DNA of 13,999 bases, from contig JAEDFN010000048.1 of the NCBI GenBank assembly GCA_016292775.1, forward strand, positions 1-13,999, in the 5' to 3' direction. The stretch's first letter is position 1; each line of letters opens with the position of its first letter. The stretch is from Paludibacteraceae bacterium. Lineage in GTDB: Bacteria > Bacteroidota > Bacteroidia > Bacteroidales > Paludibacteraceae. The notes beneath the pieces were generated by a model. That model was not told the origin of the DNA. It did no database searches and saw only the letters and a list, made by a program, of their open reading frames with translations. A program made the translations under genes and the position numbers. This document shows positions 5,896 through 13,999 of the stretch, piece after piece.

Positions 5896-7209
5896 ATGAA
5901 ACGCATATCTTTTTATATTCTATTTCTATTATCTTTTTTGATAGGGTTGAATTCTTGTCTTGAAAATAATAATGGAGTAACATATTCGGAAGATGCCGAG
6001 ATTACCACATTCCGATTATATAGTCCTTCAAGTGATTCCGTATATCAATACTATTTCACTATAAATCAAGATAATGGCACTATTTCCAATACGGATTCAC
6101 TTCCTTATCTTACTCGTATCGACTCTCTTTATCCGGTGCTTTCTCCTACTTTTATAAAGGTGATGCTTAATGATTCTATCCCTTATCAAGCTAAGGATTC
6201 TATTTTCTTGAATTTTGCCGAGCCTGTTACTATTGAGGTGTGGAGTGAAAATAAAAAGAAGAGTAAGAAATATACTATCACCGTCAATGTGCATCAAGTC
6301 GACCCCGACACTTTTATTTGGGAGGGTCTGAAAACTCAGATTTTTGCTGAGCCTACAGTGTCAGAAAGGGTTTTTTATCTCGACAGTACTTTCGTTTTCC
6401 TCTCTGTTTTCGACTCTTATTTCAACATATATTTTTCGGAAAATGCCGTAGATTGGTATGAGTCTAATGCTCTTTATCCGGATTTTGACCTGCCAACGCT
6501 CAATCTTCGAGAGAATTGTGCTTATAACGATTCTACTATTTATATCTATCAAAACGGCAATCTCTTCATCACTACCAATGGTTTGCAGTGGGAGAAGCGT
6601 GCCGTTTCTGCAGTGAATAGTCTCCTCTTTTCAATGAATGGCAATCTCTATGCCTTACAAGATGTTGATGGGGAAACTAAAGTAGTAGTTTATGATGGTA
6701 ATAATGGATGGAATGTGGTGACTACCGCTCCTACTGGTTTCCCTGTCTCCGGCTATTCTATCCTTGTATCTCGCTCTCCTTCAGGTGCTGAGCGTGCTTT
6801 CGTACTTGGAGGCATTGATGCAGATGCCAATTTCTTGTCCTCTTTATGGAGCACGGAAAACGGCTCTTATTGGAGTAATCTCACTTCGGGAAGAAATCAA
6901 ATATCACCTCGAGCCGATGCTCTCATCGTGCAGTATGCCAATGGATTGATGATTTTTGGCGGCCGTGATGAAAACGGGGTTCTCACCGAGCAACGTCACC
7001 TCTTCAGTAAAGATTATGGCTTGACATGGAAATATCCTGATTCTAAAATGGAAATACCGTCACTATATGCTCCGCGTTATGCGGCAAGTGGGCTCGTATC
7101 CTCTTCCGGTATACTTTATCTAATTGGTGGTCGTGGCTCTGAAAATACCTCTATTCAAGATGTATGGAGGGCTATCAGCTACATCTCCATGCCTGGTTTC
7201 GTGAAGTGA
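5896..7209 (+). CDS. Lipoprotein with DUF6242-like beta-propeller
   Basis: The 437-residue product begins with a lipoprotein signal peptide (residues 1-20: Lys-Arg, then a hydrophobic core) and a lipobox LNSC, making C21 the lipidated cysteine. Asn at -2 is unusual but tolerated in Bacteroidota. Residues 30-140 form a beta-rich N-terminal domain opening with YSEDAEITTFRL (30-41), the start I associate with Bacteroidota DUF6242 proteins. From about 140 to the end it looks like a beta-propeller. Kelch-like GG pairs occur at 305-306, 355-356 and 411-412, and Asp-box-like hairpins (SxDxGxTW type) at 319-326 and exactly at 371-378, with weaker copies at 181-187 and 226-232. No catalytic residues are recognisable. 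It is anchored in a membrane, probably the outer one; surface exposure is unclear because residues 22-26 (LENNN) are not a clear export signal. It lies just downstream of the second lgt, with its own promoter. Function unknown. Confidence 0.85.
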   Translation: MKRISFYILFLLSFLIGLNSCLENNNGVTYSEDAEITTFRLYSPSSDSVYQYYFTINQDNGTISNTDSLPYLTRIDSLYPVLSPTFIKVMLNDSIPYQAKDSIFLNFAEPVTIEVWSENKKKSKKYTITVNVHQVDPDTFIWEGLKTQIFAEPTVSERVFYLDSTFVFLSVFDSYFNIYFSENAVDWYESNALYPDFDLPTLNLRENCAYNDSTIYIYQNGNLFITTNGLQWEKRAVSAVNSLLFSMNGNLYALQDVDGETKVVVYDGNNGWNVVTTAPTGFPVSGYSILVSRSPSGAERAFVLGGIDADANFLSSLWSTENGSYWSNLTSGRNQISPRADALIVQYANGLMIFGGRDENGVLTEQRHLFSKDYGLTWKYPDSKMEIPSLYAPRYAASGLVSSSGILYLIGGRGSENTSIQDVWRAISYISMPGFVK

Positions 7210-7259
7210 TTGTTCTTTTTATGTCTGTTTATATTAGATTTTCTAAATAACTCTATTCA

Positions 7260-8519
7260 ATGATTATTGAACCGCTTTCGTCTTATTCTTCAGTAAAAGG
7301 AGTTATTGAGCTCCCTTACTCAAAAAGTATTAGAGCAAGACTATTGATAATCAATGCTCTTAATGATAAGTTGTTAGATATCGACGAAAAAGATTGTCGA
7401 GATATTAAGATATTACATGCCGCACTGAAGCAGATATTGGAAACAAAATCCGGCGAGGTAGTTACCGTTGATGTACAAGATTCCGGCACCGCCCTTCGTT
7501 TCCTTACCGCTTTTTGTGCCCTTCGTCCCGGAGAATTCGTCATTACCGGTACCGACCGACTTTGTATGCGGCCTATCGATCCTCTTGTCGATGCCCTTAA
7601 GCATATCGGGGCAAATATCAATTATACAGATAAATACGGTTTCGCCCCTCTTCGTATTAAAGGCTGTAAAATCAAGGGTACGGAGGTCTCCATCTCCGCT
7701 ATTATGAGTAGCCAATTTGTTTCCGCACTTATGCTGATAGCCCCGGTTTTGCCTCATGGTCTCGTGATTAATATGCTTGGTAAGCCGGTCTCCGCTTCGT
7801 ATATCAAACTCACTACATATGTTCTCAAACAATGTGGTGTGGATGTGCAGATTGTCGACCGCGTAATCACTATTCCACGCTCTACTTTCCGCCTTTCCAA
7901 TACTTTGTGGTACGAACGCGATTGGTCGTCTGCCGCCGTGTGGTATTCCATGCTCTCTATTATCGAAGACGGCTCACTTGTCTTTAACGGTCTTAATAAT
8001 TTTTCTCCACAACCCGATGTGCAAATTTCAAGCTATTTCGAGCAACTCGGTGTCAAAACTCTCGAACACAAACAGGGCGTGGAAATCCAATATGTGGGGT
8101 ACGAAAAACCCTATCTCTTCTTCGATTGTATTAACAACCCCGATGCTATTATGCCTATCGCAGTGGCAGCGGCGGTAAAAGAAATACCTTTTGAGATACA
8201 AGGGGCTAACACCCTAAGTGCCAAAGAGAGCAACCGCACTATGGCTCTTGTAAGCGAACTTGCAAAATGTGGCTATGATGTGAAAAGTAGAGTAGATAGC
8301 CTCCGTTATATCGGCGGTAGATTCCCTATGCAAGAGAATGTTACTCTAAATGCTTATAACGACCATCGCATGGCTATGTCTCTCGCCCTTATCGGCCTTC
8401 GTCAAAAAATAGTTCTGGATGGACAAAACTCTGTCGTTAAGTCATATCCAAATTTCTGGAAAGTGTTTAATTCTTTTTGTAAAATATCAGATATCAACGA
8501 TATAGATATAGTATTATAA
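7260..8519 (+). CDS. aroA: AroA, 3-phosphoshikimate 1-carboxyvinyltransferase (EPSP synthase)
   Basis: AroA joins phosphoenolpyruvate to shikimate-3-phosphate to make EPSP, the sixth step of the cytoplasmic shikimate pathway to chorismate. The 419-residue product has normal length. Core residues align with the E. coli enzyme: K22, S23 and R27 in LPYSKSIRAR (18-27), GTALR (76-80), RPIDPLVDAL (104-113), SSQ (150-152), D221, catalytic Asp D289 in DCINNPDA (289-296), KE (322-323), NDHRMAM (367-373) and KSYP (394-397). Several motif positions differ from usual: Y20 for Gly or Ala, R25-A26 for Ser-Asn, D74-S75 before the PEP-loop glycine, and ESNR (323-326) instead of ETDR or ESDR. RF in place of RP after the GTA loop is normal for Bacteroidota. 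It starts 50 nt after the lipoprotein stop, is followed by sufE 15 nt later, and may share a transcript with either neighbour. Confidence 0.93.
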   Translation: MIIEPLSSYSSVKGVIELPYSKSIRARLLIINALNDKLLDIDEKDCRDIKILHAALKQILETKSGEVVTVDVQDSGTALRFLTAFCALRPGEFVITGTDRLCMRPIDPLVDALKHIGANINYTDKYGFAPLRIKGCKIKGTEVSISAIMSSQFVSALMLIAPVLPHGLVINMLGKPVSASYIKLTTYVLKQCGVDVQIVDRVITIPRSTFRLSNTLWYERDWSSAAVWYSMLSIIEDGSLVFNGLNNFSPQPDVQISSYFEQLGVKTLEHKQGVEIQYVGYEKPYLFFDCINNPDAIMPIAVAAAVKEIPFEIQGANTLSAKESNRTMALVSELAKCGYDVKSRVDSLRYIGGRFPMQENVTLNAYNDHRMAMSLALIGLRQKIVLDGQNSVVKSYPNFWKVFNSFCKISDINDIDIVL

Positions 8520-8534
8520 TTTTTTACTGTAATA

Positions 8535-8978
8535 ATGGAAGACTTTACTAATCTATCTTTAGCCGAAAGAGAAAATATAATCATCGATGAGGTGTCGATG
8601 TATGAAGATTGGATGGATAAATATCAATTTCTGATAGAATTGGGCAACGAATTACCACCATATCCTGCTGAGTATAAGCTCCCTCAATACGAAATTTCCG
8701 GATGTCAAAGTCAGGTATGGATTTATTGTGAGCAGCGTAATGGTAGAATATATTTCTCCGGTGAGAGCGATGCCCTTATCGTGCGCGGAATTGTTGCCCT
8801 GCTTATAAAGGTGCTCTCCGGTGCTACTATCGCTGAGGTGGCTCATACGGATTTCGCTTTTATCGATGCTATCGGTCTTAAAGAGCATCTATCGCCTACT
8901 CGTAGCAATGGTCTCTATTCCATGATGCAACATATGAAATTATGCGCCATTGCTTTTGAAACAAAAAATTGCGAATAA
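8535..8978 (+). CDS. sufE: SufE-family sulfur acceptor protein
   Basis: SufE accepts the persulfide sulfur from the cysteine desulfurase SufS and passes it to the SufBC2D scaffold for Fe-S cluster assembly in the cytoplasm. The 147-residue product has the normal length. It shows the N-terminal helix with DWMDKYQFLIELG (25-37), the conserved loop PQYEISGCQSQVW (50-62) with the active cysteine C57, SDALIVRGIVALL (78-90), and the C-terminal block ending near LKEHLSPTRSNGL (115-127). Other cysteines (C65, C137, C146) are not in conserved positions. It follows aroA by 15 nt and ends 52 nt before a strong terminator, so aroA-sufE closes a transcription unit. It is not beside sufBCDS here, as is common for sufE in Bacteroidota. 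The related CsdE is an alternative name within the same family. Confidence 0.93.
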   Translation: MEDFTNLSLAERENIIIDEVSMYEDWMDKYQFLIELGNELPPYPAEYKLPQYEISGCQSQVWIYCEQRNGRIYFSGESDALIVRGIVALLIKVLSGATIAEVAHTDFAFIDAIGLKEHLSPTRSNGLYSMMQHMKLCAIAFETKNCE

Positions 8979-9030
8979 TATTTTATTATTTTTTCACATT
9001 TGCCTTGACTTGTTTTTTATTTTTATCATA

Positions 9031-9060
9031 AGAGGTCCGAATTATGGTCCTCTTTTTTTT
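9031..9060 (+). terminator. Rho-independent terminator after sufE
   Basis: An 8-bp stem with one T-T mismatch pairs 9031-9038 with 9046-9053 around a 7-nt loop (9039-9045), followed by a run of T to 9061. It is correctly oriented and placed to end transcription of aroA-sufE. It is the clearest terminator in the window. Confidence 0.8.
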
Positions 9061-9061
9061 T

Positions 9062-9453
9062 ATATATTTCCCCGTTTCGTGAAAAATAATGATAAAGAAT
9101 TTATTTTTCTGACGAAGTACAATTTTTTTATGATATTATCATACATAGTGCGTTCCGGCTTAAAGAATGTAGCTATAAGTATCTACTCTTCCTATTTCTT
9201 TATATTAGATATTATCTTAATACTTATTAACAATTACAACGATAATTGTGTTTATTTGACACACAGCCATTTATAAATAACTGATTGGTAAGTATTTGGA
9301 TTTCAAAAGAAATTTTAAATTTATTTAACACAAGTAGAGAGGAGGGGATTTGTTATTTTTCCGTAAATTTGCAACGCAAAAAAAACAAATAAAACTGGTT
9401 ATTTAAGCGACTTTTAGAACAAACAATTATTAAATTATTATTTAAAACCTATT
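9062..9453. other. AT-rich intergenic spacer before the giant secreted-protein gene
   Basis: No gene is supported between the sufE terminator and 9453. The stretch is very AT-rich and holds only short palindromes such as 9130-9142, which carry no further context. A promoter box lies at 9364-9371 near its right end. An open frame at 8950-9276 overlaps sufE and reads through the terminator, so I do not treat it as a gene. I see no tRNA, repeat array or riboswitch that I can recognise. Confidence 0.6.
9364..9371 (+). promoter_or_regulatory. Putative -7 box for the giant secreted-protein gene
   Basis: TAAATTTG matches TAnnTTTG and is followed by an A-rich stretch. The start codon at 9454 is 82 nt further on, giving an estimated leader of about 76 nt, longer than for the other promoters here. 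There is no TTTG at the expected -33 spacing; the nearest (9349-9352) is only 11 nt upstream of the box. Confidence 0.45.
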
Positions 9454-12400
9454 ATGGATTTTTTTGGTAAAAAGGGCGTGCTGCGGCATGCTGCCTCTAT
9501 TTTTATGTTTTTATTGTTTGCGTGTGTATCCTCCGCGCAAACGCCTTATAATATATCTTTTTCTCATTCACCGGGTCAAGGAAATACTTCATTAGATGTA
9601 CGTGGTATGCAGCCTGTGCACGAACTTACGTACGTCTATTACATGAAGACTGGTGAGACTCGTACCCTCACGATGCCGTTGGCTTCCGCCAACAACAGGC
9701 TGAAGGGTTACAGCCGTTGGTATGATTACGAAGCGGACTCTATGTCGTCTGTTGTGGCACGAATGACTTATACAAAACCTACAGGGAGTTCTACTACTAT
9801 TCATTATACCAATTATGGTGTAATTAATTATCAAGAAACTCTCGGTGAAGGTGTTCAAATCCAACCCGAGGCTTCTATTACTTTTAATGGTACGGCTATT
9901 AAAATTGCTTGCGATGTTTCAAACTATGGCGATTTTCAAATCACACCGAGTGGCTCGAATCTTTCTTCCGTTGTAGAACCTACGCTCTCTTATCGTGTTA
10001 TTTTCGATATTCGTCCCGCCTCGGAAATTGCAGCAAAAATTAATACTTCCACCCCTTACGAAAATTATAATTTTGTAGCTCCTGCAGGTTCTCAAATCTT
10101 GCTTACCACAGCCATGAATTCTGATGGTAACACCTCTTGTTACTATACCGGTAATGCAAGTAGTCAGACTCAGATTACCTCCTGCACAATGTATCAAAGT
10201 ACGTCAGAGAATTCAGGGTATGAAGAATATACTGATGCAGAATGTACTGCCAATCGTATGTATTCCGTTGAAGCTCCTGCTGCCGGTAATACTTACTATT
10301 ATGAGTTACGTAGCGGTAATTATAAAATTGCTCGTTGGAAAGTTGAGGGTAAGGCAAAAACGGAAATAGGTCCTTATAACGGCACTATCATATCCGATTC
10401 TCAGATGGATAAGAAATATAACCTCGCAGCAAAACAAGATTTTGACGTTTCTTCGGAGTACCTTGTCACCGTTAATAAATCATCTACCTCTACTGATAAT
10501 TTCGTAATATCTAAGAAACCACTTCGTTGGGATGAGTGCTCTTATGGTTTTGTTTATCCAGATGGTAGTGGTTCTGCCGGAAATAGTAAACAATTTGATG
10601 ATAAATTCCCATATTGGAGCGAGTATGCCATTCTGCAAAGTGTACCTTCAGGTGCTACTTGGGTAACAAACAACCCTACTTCTGTAAGAGATTTCAATAA
10701 TCCGGGTACAGGCTGTTTTATGTATGTGGATGCAAATGAGGCTCCGGGTCTTGTAGCCAACCTCGTTATTGATGGTAATCTCTGCCCGAATAGTAGCGTG
10801 TATGTATCCGCTTGGGTGAATAACTTTGCCACTGTACATACATTACCGAACTTAAATATTATCCTCTCCGGTATTGATGAGTCCGGCAATGAAACCCGCC
10901 TTCAATCTTTTACCACAGGTGTTGGTAATTTTTCTTATACAACCGCCGGAAGATGGCATCAAGTGTTCTTCGAAGTAAAACTCGGTGAGCAAAACTTTGC
11001 TCAATATCGTGTGCGTATAGAGAATAATAACAATGACGCTTCCGGTAACGACTTCGGTATTGATAACATACGTATATATACATCTAAAAACCCGGTTCAG
11101 TCGCTCGAGGGTATCACCGCTTGCGGTATCAAAACGCAAAAAGAGCTTATCGATGCCGAAAAAGGTATCTCCGAGTCTATCACTCTGCTCCGCGTTGACT
11201 TTAAGTCAGAGACTTTTGCCCCTGATGCTTCCGGTAATGTAAATATTAACTATCGCTGGGTAAAGGGCGCAAATCCTAAGGGTGGTAACCAGGATACTAT
11301 TCTCAACCTGAATTATATCAATGAACACTCTTCCGGTACTTACGGTACGTATGTAGTGAGAAAGAATATTGCTTGGAGTGAGATACACGATACTCTTAAA
11401 TATAGCTCTATCAATGCTTTCATATTCCGAGAGAATAAGCCTGTTAGAGATGGCGAAATTTTCTATATCCAAGAGGAGGTAGTGCGTCCTACACGTACCG
11501 AGACTGTGCCTGTGCTCTATATCGTTCACAAAAGTAGTGAGTTCAAGAAATATTCCACCTACTCTTGCCTCGTTTCCGCCGATAATATTTTCCGTGTCGA
11601 TTGCGGTGGTATCTATACTACTAAAGTGGAAAACTGTAAACAATTGCTTATCGATGGTGTACCTCAAGAGCTTGTAAATTTGCGCTTTAAAACTCTCTCC
11701 GGAGAGCGTAATTACGTACTCTCCACTCAAGTCTATTATAACGACCCTAATCTTAAGGGACAAGTGAATAAAGCTACCCCGTATTGCGATTGGATTGTGG
11801 GTGTGGATGACAGATTCGTACAAGCAAATCTTACCACCGCCTTTATGCATTTCCGCTCTGTATATCCAAACGAAGTATCATCTGTAAATCAACCTGTTTC
11901 GGGTGTATTTACTCAAGCCAACCTCGATACTCTGCTTAAATACGAATCTTATATTACCTTAAGAAAACGCTCTATCACAACCAACCTTCTGGGTGATGGT
12001 ACTACAGTGCAGTATATTGCTTATCCTATTATGGGCTCGTGTGACGACTCTACAATACCTGTCTGCCCGAACCCGATGCGTATCTTCCTCCGCAGCGATG
12101 TGAAATACTGCTATGGTAAAGTGGATATGGAAGATATGCCGGAAGATATTGAAGGTGCACCTGCTGTTGTGCGTATCGCCCAATCGAGAGTGAATAAGGT
12201 AGGCGACTCTTTTGCCCTCACTATCAATGGTGTCAAGGGTACTCCTAAAGTAGGTACCAATATGTACCTCTATCGCACAGATGATGCCGATGCTCAGAGA
12301 TTTGTGGGTAATGCAGTATACACTTTTTCTGGAAATATCACCAAGGATAATGAACTCACTTTCACCCGTAATGGCAATGGTATCAAGATGCGCCCGGGAT

Positions 12401-13999
12401 ATGACTATAAATTCTCCGCTCGCTATGATACACAACCTTATGATACCGCCTATGGATGCTTTATAATTAATGTAGTTCCTGATATAATAATCTTCGCTCC
12501 AAAAGCGGAAAATCCAACATGGCATAATGATGAAAATTGGAGTGATCCGCTCGGAAATAGTGCCCTTATCCCTGTAGAGGGAACTAAGGTAATACTCCCG
12601 AATAGTGCCATTTCGCTCGATGATTTCGATATGAATAACTATGATGAGGTGGAGGGTGCTACTTATCATCTAAAATATATCTATGGTTTCGAACCAAATA
12701 CTTGCGGATCTATCTATTTCCCTATCGGTGCCAAGATGACCGGTCAGCAATACCTGGTGTACGACTCCGCTTATGTTGATGTGCCTGTGTCAAAAGGAAG
12801 TTATAGTCTCTTCGGCCTTCCGCTTAGAAAAGTGTTCTCCGGCGACCTATATGTGCCTAAGGCAGGTGATGTGGCTAATGATGATTTCCGCTTTAACAGT
12901 GCTCATTGTGATAACCGTATAGCTAATAAGATATTACAAAAAGTATATAACTCTACCACTACCTTCTGGTCGTACATCAAGGGTAATGTTGTCGACTCGG
13001 TAAGTACCGCCGTTGCCGGTTGGGGTGAGCCTTCAAATGCCCTCGGTGAGCAATATGTAAATAAAGCTGTTGCCGTACAAGCCGTGAACGAAGCTATGCA
13101 AAACTTTATTCAATTGCCTAAAAATGATAACACTTATTATTTCTATGCAATACGTACGGCTAATGGACAGGAGTATCAAGTGCCTGAAATATACGGTAAA
13201 GCCGATATTACACGCGATGCCGACTGCTATAAACTCCTCTATAAAGGCGATGCCGTTAATCCGGAAGTCACAATTAAATATACTAATATTAAGCCGGACA
13301 ATTGGTTCCTTGTTACCAATCCGTTTATGGGTGACCTCTCAATGCAAGCCTTTATGGATGTCAATACCGATGTCATCGATGGTTTCTATTATACTTTCGA
13401 AAATGATATGGTGAAAGCAGAGCCGGTAACTTCGGAATCCAAAATTCAACCTGCCGGAGCATTCTTTGTGCATACAGTAAATGCTTCTACCTCTTTGGAT
13501 ATCACATTCAATCCGAATATGGTTTCTAATTCCGATAGTAAAAATCAGGTTGCTGCCAATGCTCCGATGTCTAATTCTCAAAAACTTACCGTCATCGCAC
13601 AATATGGTAATTCTCGCAGTGTTGCCACGGTGACGGAAGATGCTTACGGTAGCAATGATTACGACTCGCAAGAGGATGCCGACCTGCTGATGTTCAACGA
13701 TAACCTTACTCCGTTTGCCGTTTATACCCGCATTGGTAACACCCCGGTGATGGTGAACAGAGTTCGTACTATCGATATGATACCTCTGTCGGTAAGCGTG
13801 CTCGATACTGCAATAGGTAATATAGAATTATCCTTCTTCGGAGCCGAGAATTTCACTCGCCCTGTATATCTCTACGATGCCCTCACCGATATCAATACCG
13901 AAATCCATTCCGGTATGAAAATCGACTTCGACGGCAGAGAGTCTGATGCAGTGCGCTATTATCTGAATATCGATCGCTCGGATGTTATTACTTTTAATG
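9454..13999 (+). CDS. Very large secreted multidomain surface protein (C-terminus beyond window)
   Basis: An open frame of 1,515 codons runs from ATG 9454 past the window end without a stop. Residues 1-28 form a Sec signal peptide: basic N-terminus, hydrophobic core 13-25, and cleavage predicted after VSSA (25-28) before Gln29, a common Bacteroidota pattern. The signal peptide has a cysteine (C24) but no lipobox. The N-terminal approximately 350 residues are beta-rich and unrecognised. Residues about 385-545 resemble a jelly-roll, carbohydrate-binding-like module with GRWHQ (499-503) and the closing strand DFGIDNIRIY (533-542). At 1021-1029 the text NPTWHNDENW resembles the W..NW segments that open many Bacteroidota surface modules. 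Residues about 1284-1339 show NPF (1289-1291) and IQPAGAFFV (1331-1339), and YLYD at 1472-1475 begins the type of strand-rich segment that often precedes a type IX secretion sorting domain. That domain would lie beyond the window. Secretion is well supported; type IX export and any binding role are inference. Confidence 0.88.
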   Translation, partial: MDFFGKKGVLRHAASIFMFLLFACVSSAQTPYNISFSHSPGQGNTSLDVRGMQPVHELTYVYYMKTGETRTLTMPLASANNRLKGYSRWYDYEADSMSSVVARMTYTKPTGSSTTIHYTNYGVINYQETLGEGVQIQPEASITFNGTAIKIACDVSNYGDFQITPSGSNLSSVVEPTLSYRVIFDIRPASEIAAKINTSTPYENYNFVAPAGSQILLTTAMNSDGNTSCYYTGNASSQTQITSCTMYQSTSENSGYEEYTDAECTANRMYSVEAPAAGNTYYYELRSGNYKIARWKVEGKAKTEIGPYNGTIISDSQMDKKYNLAAKQDFDVSSEYLVTVNKSSTSTDNFVISKKPLRWDECSYGFVYPDGSGSAGNSKQFDDKFPYWSEYAILQSVPSGATWVTNNPTSVRDFNNPGTGCFMYVDANEAPGLVANLVIDGNLCPNSSVYVSAWVNNFATVHTLPNLNIILSGIDESGNETRLQSFTTGVGNFSYTTAGRWHQVFFEVKLGEQNFAQYRVRIENNNNDASGNDFGIDNIRIYTSKNPVQSLEGITACGIKTQKELIDAEKGISESITLLRVDFKSETFAPDASGNVNINYRWVKGANPKGGNQDTILNLNYINEHSSGTYGTYVVRKNIAWSEIHDTLKYSSINAFIFRENKPVRDGEIFYIQEEVVRPTRTETVPVLYIVHKSSEFKKYSTYSCLVSADNIFRVDCGGIYTTKVENCKQLLIDGVPQELVNLRFKTLSGERNYVLSTQVYYNDPNLKGQVNKATPYCDWIVGVDDRFVQANLTTAFMHFRSVYPNEVSSVNQPVSGVFTQANLDTLLKYESYITLRKRSITTNLLGDGTTVQYIAYPIMGSCDDSTIPVCPNPMRIFLRSDVKYCYGKVDMEDMPEDIEGAPAVVRIAQSRVNKVGDSFALTINGVKGTPKVGTNMYLYRTDDADAQRFVGNAVYTFSGNITKDNELTFTRNGNGIKMRPGYDYKFSARYDTQPYDTAYGCFIINVVPDIIIFAPKAENPTWHNDENWSDPLGNSALIPVEGTKVILPNSAISLDDFDMNNYDEVEGATYHLKYIYGFEPNTCGSIYFPIGAKMTGQQYLVYDSAYVDVPVSKGSYSLFGLPLRKVFSGDLYVPKAGDVANDDFRFNSAHCDNRIANKILQKVYNSTTTFWSYIKGNVVDSVSTAVAGWGEPSNALGEQYVNKAVAVQAVNEAMQNFIQLPKNDNTYYFYAIRTANGQEYQVPEIYGKADITRDADCYKLLYKGDAVNPEVTIKYTNIKPDNWFLVTNPFMGDLSMQAFMDVNTDVIDGFYYTFENDMVKAEPVTSESKIQPAGAFFVHTVNASTSLDITFNPNMVSNSDSKNQVAANAPMSNSQKLTVIAQYGNSRSVATVTEDAYGSNDYDSQEDADLLMFNDNLTPFAVYTRIGNTPVMVNRVRTIDMIPLSVSVLDTAIGNIELSFFGAENFTRPVYLYDALTDINTEIHSGMKIDFDGRESDAVRYYLNIDRSDVITFN

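Noticed and set aside
7235..7242. Possible -7 box (TAGATTTT) before aroA
   Set aside because: The last base deviates from TAnnTTTG and the nearest TTG is 22 nt upstream, so it is not better than chance in AT-rich DNA.
8974..8990. Palindrome with 7-bp arms at the sufE stop codon
   Set aside because: The stem is entirely A-T and a much better terminator lies 40 nt further on.
8950..9276. Open frame of 108 codons at the end of sufE
   Set aside because: It overlaps sufE, reads through a strong terminator and encodes low-complexity Phe/Ile/Asn-rich sequence typical of AT-rich non-coding DNA.
11206..11850. Long minus-strand open frames (214 and 236 codons) inside the giant gene, the second at 11959-12669
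   Set aside because: They are antisense to a frame with a clear signal peptide and protein-like composition; their translations are Ile/Thr/His/Arg-rich with no recognisable motif.

Overview
The window looks like chromosomal DNA from a member of the Bacteroidota, most likely order Bacteroidales. Three things point there. Putative promoters carry the Bacteroidota -7 box (TAnnTTTG) and starts lack Shine-Dalgarno sequences. The gene content is typical of the group: a DUF6242-like lipoprotein, LpxH, AroA and SufE of Bacteroidota type, and a MIP18/DUF59 protein. A very large secreted protein has modules common in Bacteroidota surface proteins. The family or genus cannot be fixed from this window.

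Left arm, 1-3771, all minus strand. A unit at 2566-1 reads CofE-like ligase, lgt, rimM, hydF. It is very compact (15-nt gap, stop directly abutting start, 4-nt overlap) and hydF runs off the left edge. Upstream lies a second minus-strand unit, a MIP18-family Fe-S protein followed by lpxH. Right arm, 3891-13999, all plus strand: dusB and a second lgt (13-nt gap), a DUF6242-like lipoprotein with its own promoter, then aroA and sufE, a clear rho-independent terminator at 9031-9060, a mostly empty AT-rich spacer, and a secreted protein of more than 1,515 residues that runs off the right edge. The two arms diverge from 3772-3890, which holds two back-to-back promoters.

The genes are mainly housekeeping: cell-envelope lipoprotein and lipid A synthesis (two Lgt, LpxH), tRNA and ribosome maturation (DusB, RimM), Fe-S and hydrogenase cofactor assembly (MIP18-like, SufE, HydF), and aromatic biosynthesis (AroA). 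The less ordinary points are two complete lgt paralogs about 3 kb apart, one just upstream of a lipoprotein gene; a CofE-like ligase in a lineage not known to make F420; an atypical G4 motif in HydF; and the giant secreted protein. I saw no CRISPR array, insertion sequence, tRNA, rRNA or obvious defence or mobile system, and nothing I can defend as an entirely new system.
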